From Purpureocillium takamizusanense (Eukaryota > Ascomycota > Sordariomycetes > Hypocreales > Ophiocordycipitaceae): DNA of 64,000 nt. The translations under genes and the position numbers were made by a program. Under the pieces are notes generated by a model. That model was not told the DNA's origin. It worked only from the letters and a program-made list of their open reading frames with translations, and ran no database searches. The DNA lies in the NCBI RefSeq assembly GCF_022605165.1, contig NC_063068.1, positions 3,038,001-3,102,000 of the forward strand. The letters are read 5' to 3'. Positions 34,667-46,114 of this stretch are shown here, one piece after another. Within the stretch, counting starts at the first letter, position 1, and the number at the start of each line of letters is the position of its first letter.

Positions 34667-37600
34667 CTATGTTGATGACATCGCCTTGCACCACGGGTGT
34701 TCCAGCACCTGCTGGATGTCGTATCGCTCCTTGACGTCACGGTTGAGCATGCAGCGGATGAGGTCGATGCTCTCGTCGCTTATGGTAAAGGGAATGCGCA
34801 AGTCGCGGTCCATGATCTCGTCGATGCTGTAAAAGGGATTCTCCTTATATATGATCGTGTAGAGAAGAATGCCCAAGGCCCAGACATCCTGCTCCTTGCC
34901 GCCGTAAGGCTTGCCAGCAAGGACCTCTGGTGCAGCATAGTCTGCAGAAAGGGAAAGCATTAGCCGGAACGGATTTCCATGAGCGGGTAGCTCACTCTGG
35001 GACTTACCAATCGTGCCCACAAAGACATCAAATGGGCCGCTTTTGATGTACGCTGCACTTCCAAAGTCGATGAGCTTGATGTTGCCCTCGCCGTCGAGAA
35101 TGACGTTCTCGTCCTTGATGTCCCGATGAACGACAAGCGCCGTCGTGTGCAAAAAGTGGATCGCCCGTGCAACCTGCACAAAGATGCTTCGGCACTCCGC
35201 CTCGTCCATGTTTGCTCGTAGCTCAATGTAATCAAAGAGGTCCATGCCAGGCAGCCCGTGCGGTGCCATCTCGATGTAGTAGTTGACGTCGTCTTCGAAG
35301 AACCCCTCCATCTCCACAATGTTGGGGTGCCGAAACTCGGGTCGCCTCAGATAGTCGAGAACATGAATTTCCAAAGGAACAGTGCCCAGCTTCCTGTCTC
35401 GAGTCCAGGTGTCGACCAAGATGCGGCGCTTGGTAACATACTTCAGCACCACCTTCTTCCCCGTGGTCTTTTGTCGGGCCAGCTTTACCTGCCCGTAAGC
35501 ACCCTGGCCCATGTCCTCGAGGATAACGTAGTCATCGATGGTGGCCTTCCGAGCTGGTTCGACCGCCCTCGTCACGGGAGGCTTCTCGGTGGACTTTGGT
35601 GCCGGCTTTGGGTGCCTGGTCAGCTTAGCGGCAGCACTCATCGCTGCGTCCTTGAGCTGCTTCGACAGCGTGGTCGGCACTAAAGACTTGTCCTTCTTCG
35701 GCGATTCCTCGTCTGACGTAAGTTCTTGAGGAGTGTGCAGCGGAGGAGTCTGACCAGGCGATGGCTGGTGCAGGGGGGTCTCGGTTCCCGAATTCTCTGC
35801 AGTGTCGACGTCAAGACGAGCGTGGGCGTGCAGATGCCGTGAATAAGTGATCCACAGAGCAAACACCATCTCCTTCCGTGGGATTGAGAACCTGTCGTTG
35901 GTTTCAGTGGCCTCATCTTCATCACTGCCCTCAAAGACTGTCTCGTCGGCAAGGTTAGGCTGTTTTTCACTCTCGACGACTCGCATCTGTACGTCGACTT
36001 TGAGGTCTGATCCATCACGATGTCTCGCGGGCAAACCATCTGGCTGAAGAAAGAAGGCGCCAGCATCTGGCCGCTGTTCCCTCAGGGCCAGGAATGCAGA
36101 AGCCCGCCGGAAGCGGTGTTCTGGGACAACCATGCCATCCAGCATCTGCAGACCATCCTCCTCGGTCAGGATCTCCAGGATCCTATCAAACCCCGGGACG
36201 AGGGCATTTATTGGCATGCCGTCAGGCTTCTCGTAGCCGAAGAGGGCACCGGAAAAGACCGAGTTTGAACTCCGAATCTTGAGGCTCACTGGGTCCACCA
36301 CCACGATGCCCGCCATGTGCGGAAAGGTCGATACCCGGAGCTCGAGCTTACCGCGGACTTGTTCCACAGTGCAAGGAACATTCACACGATGGGGCCCTGG
36401 GCAGGTAAAGTACCTGCGCTTATTGACTTGGGCGAAGTCGATCTCGCCGATCGTGGGGTCGATGCCCTGCCGCGGTATTCGGGGTATCAACGAGGCAACG
36501 TCGACGCCAGGGCGAGCCAGTTTGGGACCCCAAATCGGCTCGACTGCGCCTGTGACTGCCTTGACGGCGCCTTCTTCGTCCAGCTCGATGTTCGCCACAT
36601 CTTCGTGGATTTCCTCCAGGACCCAGATCAGCCCGATGCGCTTCTCCTTCACCCACAGGCTGGCGGAGCCGGTGGCACCATTTCGCTTCTGGATGGGGAC
36701 GACATCGCCGCATAGCAATACACCACGTGAAAGATTGCTGCGGTGCTGGCCGCTGCCACGCGCTTTGGGTGGGTTGGGGTCCCCGCTGTGGACTGTTTGC
36801 GCTCGCCTTTGAGGATATCTGGGCGGTTGTGCCCGTGAGTTCGGCTTACTCAACAACTGAGCCGTGATGCCTGATCTGCTGCCAAGGAGAGTCGAGGCGG
36901 CTGAAGCAGCTGGGTTCCTTGGCTTGGAGCCCTTGGTTGTCTCGTCCGCAGCATCATCAGCGTCGTCTACCCGCAACAGCTTTCGTTCCAACCAGGCGCG
37001 CCTCTCCTCTTGAACGACCTCGAGTATCCCCATCCGGCGCACCTCAGCCTTGGTAACGCCAAAAACAAGACACGCAAGGTCGTTGGCTGCAATTATGGTC
37101 CACGGCGGCTTCGCTTCTGTCGTGAAGATGGCCTGGGCGGCAGGCACCCACCGGTTGGTGTGGCCGTGGACGGCTGGACTCAGTGCACCAGGAAAGTTTT
37201 TAGACGGCGGGATGGCATGTGTCAGTACCGGGGAGGTAGCTGGCTCCTCGTAGATTGGCCCACCAGCTATGAATGGCTGTGTCATGGTATCAATGAGCTT
37301 GTCCTGCATTGTAATTCCGAGCGTGTCAGTCATGGTACGCTTCAGGCTTGTTGGCCGAGACGCGGGCGGCGAAGTCTTGGTGGTTGTCCCACTCTCATTG
37401 GTAGGGGTTCTGCTGGATTCCTCTGAAGAACGATCGGCCGCACCAGCCGCCGCGGAGGGCCGGTCAGGTACGGTTGTCTTGGACTCTGCAAACTGGACTT
37501 GAGGAGACTTTGGGGCAGTTGTCGTAGTAGGAGAGATAAGATCTGATGGAAAGTCGGCCGCGGTTGTGGACGTAGAGGTGAACTGTTTATCAAAGACATT

Positions 37601-38421
37601 CTCGCCCGTCATATCGGGTGGCCCGGTCAAAGGGCCCGCGACCAAGGATGAGTCGGCATTGGGAAGGTTTCCAGCCCCAATCAGCTGAGCCCGAGCCAGG
37701 AGCTCGAGCATGTTTTGGGTCTCAACATCGCCCGTAACTCTTGCCTGCGCGCTCGCGAGCCCTGCCTGTGTCGAGTTAAGCGAGACGGCGCGGCCCATGC
37801 GATCCTTAATGAACTCCATTGACCGCTTCAACACGGTCTGGCGGTTGTGTATGAAATCCTCTGATTGGTGTGCGAACGAGAAGGAGTGGAGAGACTCTGA
37901 CGGGAATCGTGACAAGTCTTCCGAGAATTTGGGCGAGGTAGGCCCCCCCGGGAGGGACACTGTTCCCGTTAGATTGGCGAGCATGCCTGTCATGGAGGTC
38001 GACCGAGAGAGTGCTGCGACTGAAGGGCTCCGCGAGGAGGCGTTGGAGTTTGGGACCGTGGGATTGCGCGACGGGGGGTGCTGCTGGCGGATGCGGCGAA
38101 GGCCCGAGAGTCCCTGTCCGTGTTCATGATCGGGCATTTGAGGAGACCTGTTGCAACAAGTCAGCGTTTTAACGCGGAACTCGCGCCAGAAGTGATATAT
38201 GTCCGGTTGAGATGGAGGACAGACCTTGTCATAACGTCAAAGTCTAGGGCGGCGGCAGCGGAGCCTTCGAAAGACATGCGGTACCGGCTTCGGTCGACGG
38301 CGGCATCGGCGGAGAGAGCTAGGTTACCGGTGCTGCGATTCTTAGGCAGCGCCAATGGCGCCACGAGCTTTCCGCGTCCCCTCTCATCTTCGCCTTTGTT
38401 GTTGTCGGAACCTGGAGACAT
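34667..38421 (-). CDS. PSK1: PAS-domain serine/threonine kinase (PSK1/PASK family)
   Basis: Three exons, 38421-38225, 38147-35008 and 34941-34667, give 1203 residues. Introns are GTCTGT/CAG (77 nt) and GTAAGT/CAG (66 nt). An N-terminal conserved segment (SRYRMSFEGSAAAALDFDVMTR) is followed by disorder. A PAS domain lies around residue 415 (WTIIAANDLACLVFG) and a second PAS-like segment around 670-740 (VVVDPVSLKIRSSNSVF, FGYEKPDGMP). The kinase domain starts about 939: GQGAYG loop, VVLKYV Lys, VHRDIKDEN, LIDFGSA, YAAPEVL. PAS kinases couple metabolic state to glucose partitioning, translation and TORC1 recovery in yeast. An upstream in-frame ATG at 38511 would add 30 residues. Intron 2 falls in the activation segment directly before the APE motif. 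Confidence 0.93.
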
Positions 38422-41400
38422 GTCGGTCAGCTGGGGGGGGGGCTGGCGCGGATTCAAGAGCGGGATCGGGGACCGACGTTGGTCTTGTTGCCCGCCATGC
38501 ATCTGGAGCATCCTTAAGGGTAGGGAAGGTCGCGTCGGCTCGAGAGTGGCGGGGGCGGAGGAGGGGAGGTCGAGCCGGCGGCGAGTTCTCAAGTCGGGAC
38601 AAAATGGCGAAAAAAGTCTCGTTGCACACAGATTCGGCCAAGTCGATCTTGGACGTCGTCGCCACAGCGGACGGGGGGTGGGGTTGTGTGCCGAATCGAT
38701 CGCGAGCTACCGGGCGGGACGGAGGGGGAGGCGGTGCTGCGATGAGCGAGCGTTTTTGCGAGGCGGCAGCGGTGCGGGACGGGACCAAGAGTTCGCTGAA
38801 GCCGGAGGCGATTGGAGGTCGAGGCAGGTCGGTCGGCGCTGGGCTGGGCTGGGCTGGTTGCTTTGACGGTTGGGGATTGCGAAAAAGCAAGGAGAGGTTT
38901 GGACGAATTTTCCGACGTCGTCCACTGTGGTGACGCCGGCAGCAAGTGGAGGTTTGGGTTGACCAGGGTTGGTCGGTCGGTCGGTCGGTACAGGACACGC
39001 CTCAGCACAGCAGCGGGAGGGAGTGGGTGGAGGTTCAAGGTTCCAAGGTTGTTTCTGAAGCCGGACGTGGCGGCTCCCAATGCGTGAGCTAAGGTACCTA
39101 CACCTACCCTGACATACCGAGTTACTGACCTAAGGTACGAAGTACTAACCTACCTACAGCTGGGCGGTAGGATGCCCACCCGCTGGCGCGTGCTCTGAAG
39201 CGGAGCGTAGCGTACTGGGCAGCAGGTCCACGGGAACCGCCCACGACCCAGCCAGCCACGGACGCGTGAGGGGCAGGGCAGCACATTGGCAATTCACCTG
39301 GTCATCACATCAGTGTCCTCCGCCACTGGCGGGGCGGGAGGGCTGCCTGCCTGCCTGAAGATGAGCAGAGGACCTCGGGAGGGCTCCAGTTCCAGCTCCC
39401 TACAAAGGTGCACAGCACTGCACAGCATAGGTTAGGTAGCTTGCATCGGCAGCCCTGCACACAGTCGGCCAGCAGAGGAGCTGGACAAGCGCAGAGAGCG
39501 GCGATGACGCCAGCGCCCACCAGTAGCAGACACATTGGGTGCAGGCACCCGAGGTGGGTGGGGTCAAACAAGAGCTCTCAAACTAACCTAATAAATTGTT
39601 ACGCTTTTTAATGCCATCAGCAGGTGCTTTTAGCTGGACCAGCAGCACCACGTCCGGTGACGTCGAGCTGAGTCGCGAGTCCTGGTGAGTATGAGGCAAT
39701 GTGCCACTAATAACAAGCACGGCATCCCAGCAGGCCAAGATGCCCATGGAGGTGTTGTTGAATCTACAACGTAGGTACTTGGTGATTATTCATGAGCCAG
39801 CCTCGTGCGCGCGCCTCTTCATCATAGGACCAGACTGGGCGCCGCAGCACCTGTGGAGCGGCTGGGATGTCATAGGTATGTGTGGCTTTACCGACATGTG
39901 TGGTGGTGCATCGAGTGAGTTTTGGTGGGCAGCCAGGCAATGAAGGGCCACCTCATCGTGAATTTCATAATGTTGAGGCCGCCAGTTCGACTCGACGTTT
40001 TTCTTCTTCTTCTCGTTCTTCCCTTTCCCAACAAAGAACAGACAACGCCATATCAGAACAGGAGCCAACCCTGCGCATGACGGGCTGTCTCAAGGGATCC
40101 CTGGTAGCTCCGTGCCGGCCCGGCGAAGACGCGGCAGGGTACCAGGAGGCCGAAAGTAAAAGCAATCCACCATGTTGATCCATCAATGCCAACCGCGGCC
40201 TTGTGAGGTTCCATAGCTCCGTGTTGCTGTTCGTTTTGGGTGAGAGGCGCAAGCGCATGGGGGCTGTGTGGCGATCCTGCCTAGCTCATGCAGAGACCTC
40301 CATTGGCATGGTGAAGGGTTCAGGGAAGATGCCCAGCTAGTCGCGGCTCCTGAGAGTCACAAATCTTGCAAGCATTGGGCCTTCTTTTCTTTCATGTTGA
40401 GTTGCCGGTGCGCGACGTCTCTGGAACGTCTCTGCGGCTACCTGCTGAGCGTGGCTCGAGCACGTGAAGCCATCGGGGCTTCTCATTCACCAGAACAAAG
40501 AACATTTTCCCAGGGAGGCCCAACAGTCGTGGCCACGGCGTCATTACCATATAGTCGTTGTTTATCTCACATGAAGGAACCGAGCGCGGAAGATAAAGAG
40601 GGCAAGGATTTATACTTCTTAAGCGCATCGTCTCTTGGGACATGAACGCACGCACGCTTTGGATTTGAGGCTGTGCGAAATCGAGGCGCTCTACAACTGC
40701 TCAGTTGTAAACGATGCAGGGTAGGCTAATGGTCTTGCACATCCACATTTGCCGGCATAGAGTGGTTCAGATGCAATGAAAGCACAGGTTGACACCATGT
40801 TCCGAGGACGCCTTGGGCCTCGTACTTGACGTTCGTTTGGACATGAGCCAGTGGCGGGCGCTTCAAAATACCATCATGGTGGGTAGCAGCCGAAGCACCT
40901 TGGGGAGCTGCACGTGTCGCTCACTCGATCATGTGTGCCAGTGTGTCAGGCATCACTTGCTGCTGCCAGGGCACGGCACACGACCAACCCTTTGGCACTG
41001 ACACCTGAGCTGGACGGTTCAGTGCAGCACAACGAGCGAGCTTCGGCTGTCGGCTCAACACGCTGGATGCAACCAATATGTCATGAGCAACATGCCTGGT
41101 GGAAGGCGAGTACTTCGTACTATGTAGGAGGGCGAATGGAGCATCACAGGCGAATGCGCATTACTAGTGCCAAGGGCGGCTCGTCCTCAAACGTTACCCG
41201 CCATCCCGCTTTGTCCTCAGATCGACGTTACACTGAGATGGCAGCAGCATGACCAACGGCCTTGCCTAGTTTAGACTTGGTTCGGTGACCGAGAGGAGGG
41301 CCCTGCGCAGTGATTCTGCTCCAAGAATCAGCAACGTCGCCAGCAAGCCCAACCGTCGATACGACGGGACCCTGGAACCCGTCTTGGGGGAATAGAAGGC

Positions 41401-43999
41401 GCGGCCCATCGGGACAGGCGATGCCGAGCACTCGACGGGATGCTTTTGACGACAGAAGAGACCGGCGGGGCTGGTGCCAAACCCGAGATCCCCCCACGCT
41501 GCCGCCAGACGACATCGAAAGCACGAAGGGTCCTCCTCCCTATCGGGCCAAGGGTTGGCGAGGGCCGAGAAACGGCACACCAGGGGGATGACGGGCAAGA
41601 GGGGTCCATTATCGCGCTTCCTCCTCATACAACATGGCGGGGGGGAGGGGGGGGGGGGGGCGCCCACTTTGGCACCGCCTTTTGCCCACCCACCAGTGGC
41701 AAAGGCCTCTCCCGCCCTCGGCCGTGCAGCGTCATTATATGGTGCTTATACTCCGTACCTGCCTGTTCGCTGCTGGCAGGCTTGTGCATGTAAAAAGCCT
41801 CACGTTTAAGCCTGAGCCTGCATGATAGGCGTCGTCTGGCCGAGGAGCGAGGACGAGTCAGGGCGCCCGCCCAGGCCGAGCCGTGATGCGCCAGCACTGC
41901 GTGGCTGCATTTGGGCCACCACGTCCGTCTCACTGGCGTGGCCAGCCCGCAGCGCAGGAACGACGGCGGCGGCCGTGATCCGGTCCGAAAGCGTGGTGGT
42001 TGGTTTGGGACTCTGCCTGTCAGCATCGCGTTGAGGGTGTCTCGGCGCGTGAGCGGCGGGCCTAAGAAGAGGCACAGGCAGCAGCACCCCATTGTGCCCC
42101 TCGCGTGGGCCAACATGACTCGACAGTGGCAGTGGCTCACGACGACGGTGATTTAGTTGTTCCGTGGGCTCCGCGGGCTGAGGAGACAGCATGGAAAGGG
42201 CCAAAAAAAAAAGGAAAAGAAAAGGGGTAGTCTTGCTGCTTGCGCGAGATGGCTCCCGGTGGAGGTCGAGCGGCGAAGCGATCAGGTCGCATTTCTAGGT
42301 CTGGATTGTAGATGGAGGGGCATCGAACACGAGGCATTGGCGGCCAGCGGGGCTTCTTGCACGGGAGCCCGGGGCTGGAAGATGAGGTGCATGTGTCCAG
42401 CGTGGCGGTGGGGCGCCCCTCAGCGACCAAAAGACCTGGGCCGGGCTAGTGTTGAGCCCCAACCAGGGGGTTAGTGAGCTAACACGGAGTGTCAAGTCGC
42501 TGGGACGGCTTGCCAGGCGCTTATCGATATACCCCACGCCGCTGACGGGACGCTAACGAAATGCCCTCGCAAGGGTCCCCGCCCGAGAGCCCCATCTCCA
42601 AGGCGGGCGTGGAAGTGTGGTGAGGGGCAGCACATGTACCTTGGTCGCCACGCAAGCAGGCGCTGTGTCGCATGTATCGGCGGCGGCTAGCAAGCCGGCG
42701 GTGCCGCAGGTGCTGATGCGTGCAGTCGGGACAAGGACTTGGATGGATCATGGAGGCGCGCCATGTGGGATCCATGGGTGCAAGCCGGGCGTGGGCGGGC
42801 GCAGGGAAACCAACTAACTTACCAAAGGTAGCATAGGTAGTACTGGGTGCTGAGCGACATTGCAGTCCGTGGGAGGGGAGTGGCCCGGATCCCCGTCTGA
42901 TGCCGCGTCCTGGCGGCGCCTTGGAACTCGTCTTTAAGGGTCCCGAGCCCCTGGACGGACGCATCCATCCAGCATACTATACATACCCCTTCCCTTCTGG
43001 ACGCAAACCAGGCAGGCAGGCAGGCACCTTGGGCACGATCGCAAGACACGGGTGCAGCAACAACACTTGTACGACCCTGAGGGGGGGGAGAACACGTTTG
43101 CTTCCATCACAGAGCATATCCCTTCTTTAACAGCTAGATTTCCTTCTCTCTCTTTTCTCTCATCCTCCCTCTCGACTCTCCTGCCTTGGCTGCGAGGTAC
43201 CAAGTACGCCGCGCGCTCGGTTGCCCCGCCGCTCGTGTGATCACACGGGCCCGACACGACGACACCTCCTTTCTTCGCCCTGCACGGCCATGGCCTCGCG
43301 AGTACGACGTGTGCTCAACCGCCGCCGCTGATAACGCCATCTGTCAGCCAACCCCTTTGCACATCCCATACCTATCCTGTCCGTGCCTGGCCCGGCCGGC
43401 CGTCTGCCGAGCAGGTGCAGGCAAGCCCCGGCCTCCAGGCGGCCTGGTGACCTTTCCGCCCCCGCGGCGTGCCCACTGGTCCGCTGACCCTGGCGTTGGG
43501 TGCAGCCCGGCAGGTGGTCCCATCGCCCGCCTTGTTCCACCACCATCTTCACCACCATCCATCCTCCTTTTGGCCCATCATCATCCGTCGTCACCTGTCC
43601 TGTCGCAGCAATCCGTCCCGCCTGCGACAGCGGCGACATCTGCGTCGGCTGGGGCTTCTTTTCTTGGATGCCCGCCGTGCCCCATCGTCGTCGAAACGTC
43701 AACACAACTCGCTCAGAGCCTCTTGTCCGGCCGGCATGAATTGACGGCATCGCCCTCTCCTGTTGCGGACTGCGTCTCCCCGCACTGCCCCTCCACGCAG
43801 TGACCTCGCGCCGGCGTCATCACCCCACCAATATTAGAGACGGGAATCCAACGTCGGTTGTCGCCCTGCGCCTCTCGCATCGAGCGAGCAAACAGAAAAG
43901 AAAGAAATAAACGTCGGGGCCGCTCACCCTGTTCAGCGCCCCAAGCGCCTTCTTCGAGCTTCGCTGCGTCGGCCGGCACGACCCATCTTTAGCAACACC
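38422..43999. other. 5.6-kb noncoding tract between divergent PAS kinase and F-box genes
   Basis: No reading frame here is convincing. Contents: an AT-richer GGTACC/CTAACC patch at 39090-39160; TACGRAGTA-family motifs at 39136, 41111 and 41749; a G-rich run near 41640-41660; and an A10 run near 42206-42215. The last ~800 bases (43.1-44.0 kb) are CT-rich and look like the F-box gene leader. A two-codon uORF (ATG AAT TGA) lies at 43737-43745. The first few hundred bases next to 38.4 kb are the PAS kinase promoter. Confidence 0.5.
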
Positions 44000-46114
44000 A
44001 TGGCGCAGCAAGTAGACGGACCGCCCGCGCCTGTGGACGCATCACCCGCAGTGTCGGGCAGCATCGCCGCCGGCGACGATGCCACCCCGCCCCCGCCCGA
44101 AATCATGGATAGGGGCAAGGGCCGCCGCCGCCTGCTTCGCGGCTTGCAGCGCATCTCCTCTTCTCCATCGTTGAACGGCCTCCGACGCTCCAAGTCGGTC
44201 GGCAGCCCATACAGCACCCGCAGCACCTTGTCCTGTGTCAGTCTCGCCGCCGTGGGCCCGCCCCAGGCGCAGACGCCGTCCAGCGCTCGCTCGTCCACGC
44301 CGCAACCATCGCCTCTGGGACGACCGCAAGCCGCCTCGAACGCGACCTCGGCCTCGACCGCCCCGACTTCCGCCGAAGAGTTTCCCTTCTACGACGACCT
44401 GCAAGACGAGCTTGCCGTGCGCAAGGTCGAACATGGCGCCTCGCCGCACTCACCTGCGACGGCGGCTCTGCCTCCCGAGCTGCGCTCGTCGAAGCAGGAC
44501 GGCCAGCTCAGGGCTCGGGCAGCGTCTAAACTCGCCCAGAAGCCCAACTTCCCGTTCTGGGAAAACATGCCCTATGAACTCGGCATCCACATTTTCTCTT
44601 ATATGAAGCCCAAGGAGCTTGTTCGGCTGTCTCGAGTCAGCAAGCTATTTTACAAATTCTGCTTTGACGGCCAACTCTGGACGTCTTTCGATGCGTCCGA
44701 ATTCTACCAGGAAATTCCGGCAGAGTCCCTCGCCAGGATAATCGTCGCCGCGGGCCCTTTCATCAAGGATCTCAATCTCCGCGGCTGCGTGCAGGTTGAG
44801 CACTACAAGCGTACCGAGGTCATTGTCAAGGCGTGCAGGAACCTCATGAACGCTACCCTAGAGGGCTGCCGCAATTTCCAGAAACACACGCTTCACAATC
44901 TCCTCAAGAGCAACGACAAGCTGGTGCACTTGAACCTGACCGGGCTGGCTGCTGTCTCCAACACTTCATGCAAGATTATCGCCGAGTCTTGCCCTCAGCT
45001 CGAGAGCTTCAACGTGTCTTGGTGCGAGAAGGTCGAGGCCAAGGGCATCAAGGCCATCATCGACTCTTGCTCCCGCTTGAGAGACCTCAGAGCCGGCGAG
45101 GTCCGTGGCTTCGACAACGTGGCCACGGCCGAGTCCATCTTTAACACGAACAATCTCGAGAGGCTTGTGCTCTGCGGGTGTGTCGAGCTTACCGACGAAG
45201 CCCTCAAAGTCATGATGCACGGAAAGGACCCCGAGATCGACCTTCTTACGGACCGGCCCGTGGTGCCCCCCCGAAAGCTGCGACATTTGGATCTTAGCCG
45301 CTGCAACCGGCTGTCGAATATCGGCGTCAAGTCTATCGGCTATGTTGCCCCGGAGCTGGAAGGGTTGCAGCTTTCCGGCTGCAAGGCCCTGACGGACGGT
45401 GCGCTTGAGCCCATTCTCGCTTCGACTCCTCGGCTCACCCACCTTGAGCTGGAGGACCTGGAGGAGCTGACGAACTCGCTTCTCTCCGAACACCTGGCCA
45501 AGGCTCCCTGCGCAGCGACCCTAGAGCACCTATCACTTAGCTACTGCGAGAACATTGGCGACGTCGGATTGCTACCCGTCATGCAAAAATGTGTGCGGCT
45601 GCGCAACGTGGACATGGACAACACGCGCGTCAGCGATTTGGTTCTTGCAGAGGCAGCGTCCATGGTAACCAAGCGCTCAGAGCGTTCGACGAGTGCGGAT
45701 GTGCGCCCGAGGATGACGCTACAACTCGTCGTCTACGACTGTCAGAATGTTACCTGGACGGGCATTCGGGAGGTGCTCTTCCGCAATGCTCAAATCCGAC
45801 CAGCTGCGGGGCAGTCTGGCGGGGTGACGTATCCCACCGAAATTATTGGCCTGAAGTGCTTTTACGGCTTTCAAATGACGGTGGATGAACACCAAAAGAG
45901 GCTGCTGCGAGGTGATCTTTCATCAGCCAGCAGATTGGAACGGAAATGGGCCGACTACATGCAAGCGAGCGAAGAGGCTGGAGTTGGCGGTGCGGGCTAC
46001 AGGCGACGAAGACGTCGCGCCAGGGAAGCCCAGGCACTTCACCTGAACGAGGAGGACGGTGGCATTGTTGGCCGGCGGAGGGCCCGAACGATGGGATCCT
46101 GCCTGGTTATGTGA
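44000..46114 (+). CDS. F-box/leucine-rich-repeat protein with C-terminal CaaX box
   Basis: A single exon of 704 residues. The N-terminal ~180 residues are disordered and Ser/Pro-rich. An F-box follows at about 187-235 (FWENMPYELGIHIFSYMKPKEL), then about ten cysteine-containing (AMN1/FBXL-type) leucine-rich repeats at roughly 250-600, for example LNLRGCVQVEHYK, LDLSRCNRLSNIGVKSI and LSLSYCENIGDVGL. This is the layout of SCF ubiquitin-ligase substrate receptors (Grr1/Pof2/FBXL type): the F-box binds Skp1 and the LRR binds the substrate. The basic tail (GYRRRRRRARE, GRRRARTMGS) ends in CLVM, a canonical CaaX prenylation box with an adjacent polybasic stretch. This predicts membrane attachment, as known for animal FBXL2. 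Substrate unknown. No introns. Confidence 0.9.
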   Translation: MAQQVDGPPAPVDASPAVSGSIAAGDDATPPPPEIMDRGKGRRRLLRGLQRISSSPSLNGLRRSKSVGSPYSTRSTLSCVSLAAVGPPQAQTPSSARSSTPQPSPLGRPQAASNATSASTAPTSAEEFPFYDDLQDELAVRKVEHGASPHSPATAALPPELRSSKQDGQLRARAASKLAQKPNFPFWENMPYELGIHIFSYMKPKELVRLSRVSKLFYKFCFDGQLWTSFDASEFYQEIPAESLARIIVAAGPFIKDLNLRGCVQVEHYKRTEVIVKACRNLMNATLEGCRNFQKHTLHNLLKSNDKLVHLNLTGLAAVSNTSCKIIAESCPQLESFNVSWCEKVEAKGIKAIIDSCSRLRDLRAGEVRGFDNVATAESIFNTNNLERLVLCGCVELTDEALKVMMHGKDPEIDLLTDRPVVPPRKLRHLDLSRCNRLSNIGVKSIGYVAPELEGLQLSGCKALTDGALEPILASTPRLTHLELEDLEELTNSLLSEHLAKAPCAATLEHLSLSYCENIGDVGLLPVMQKCVRLRNVDMDNTRVSDLVLAEAASMVTKRSERSTSADVRPRMTLQLVVYDCQNVTWTGIREVLFRNAQIRPAAGQSGGVTYPTEIIGLKCFYGFQMTVDEHQKRLLRGDLSSASRLERKWADYMQASEEAGVGGAGYRRRRRRAREAQALHLNEEDGGIVGRRRARTMGSCLVM

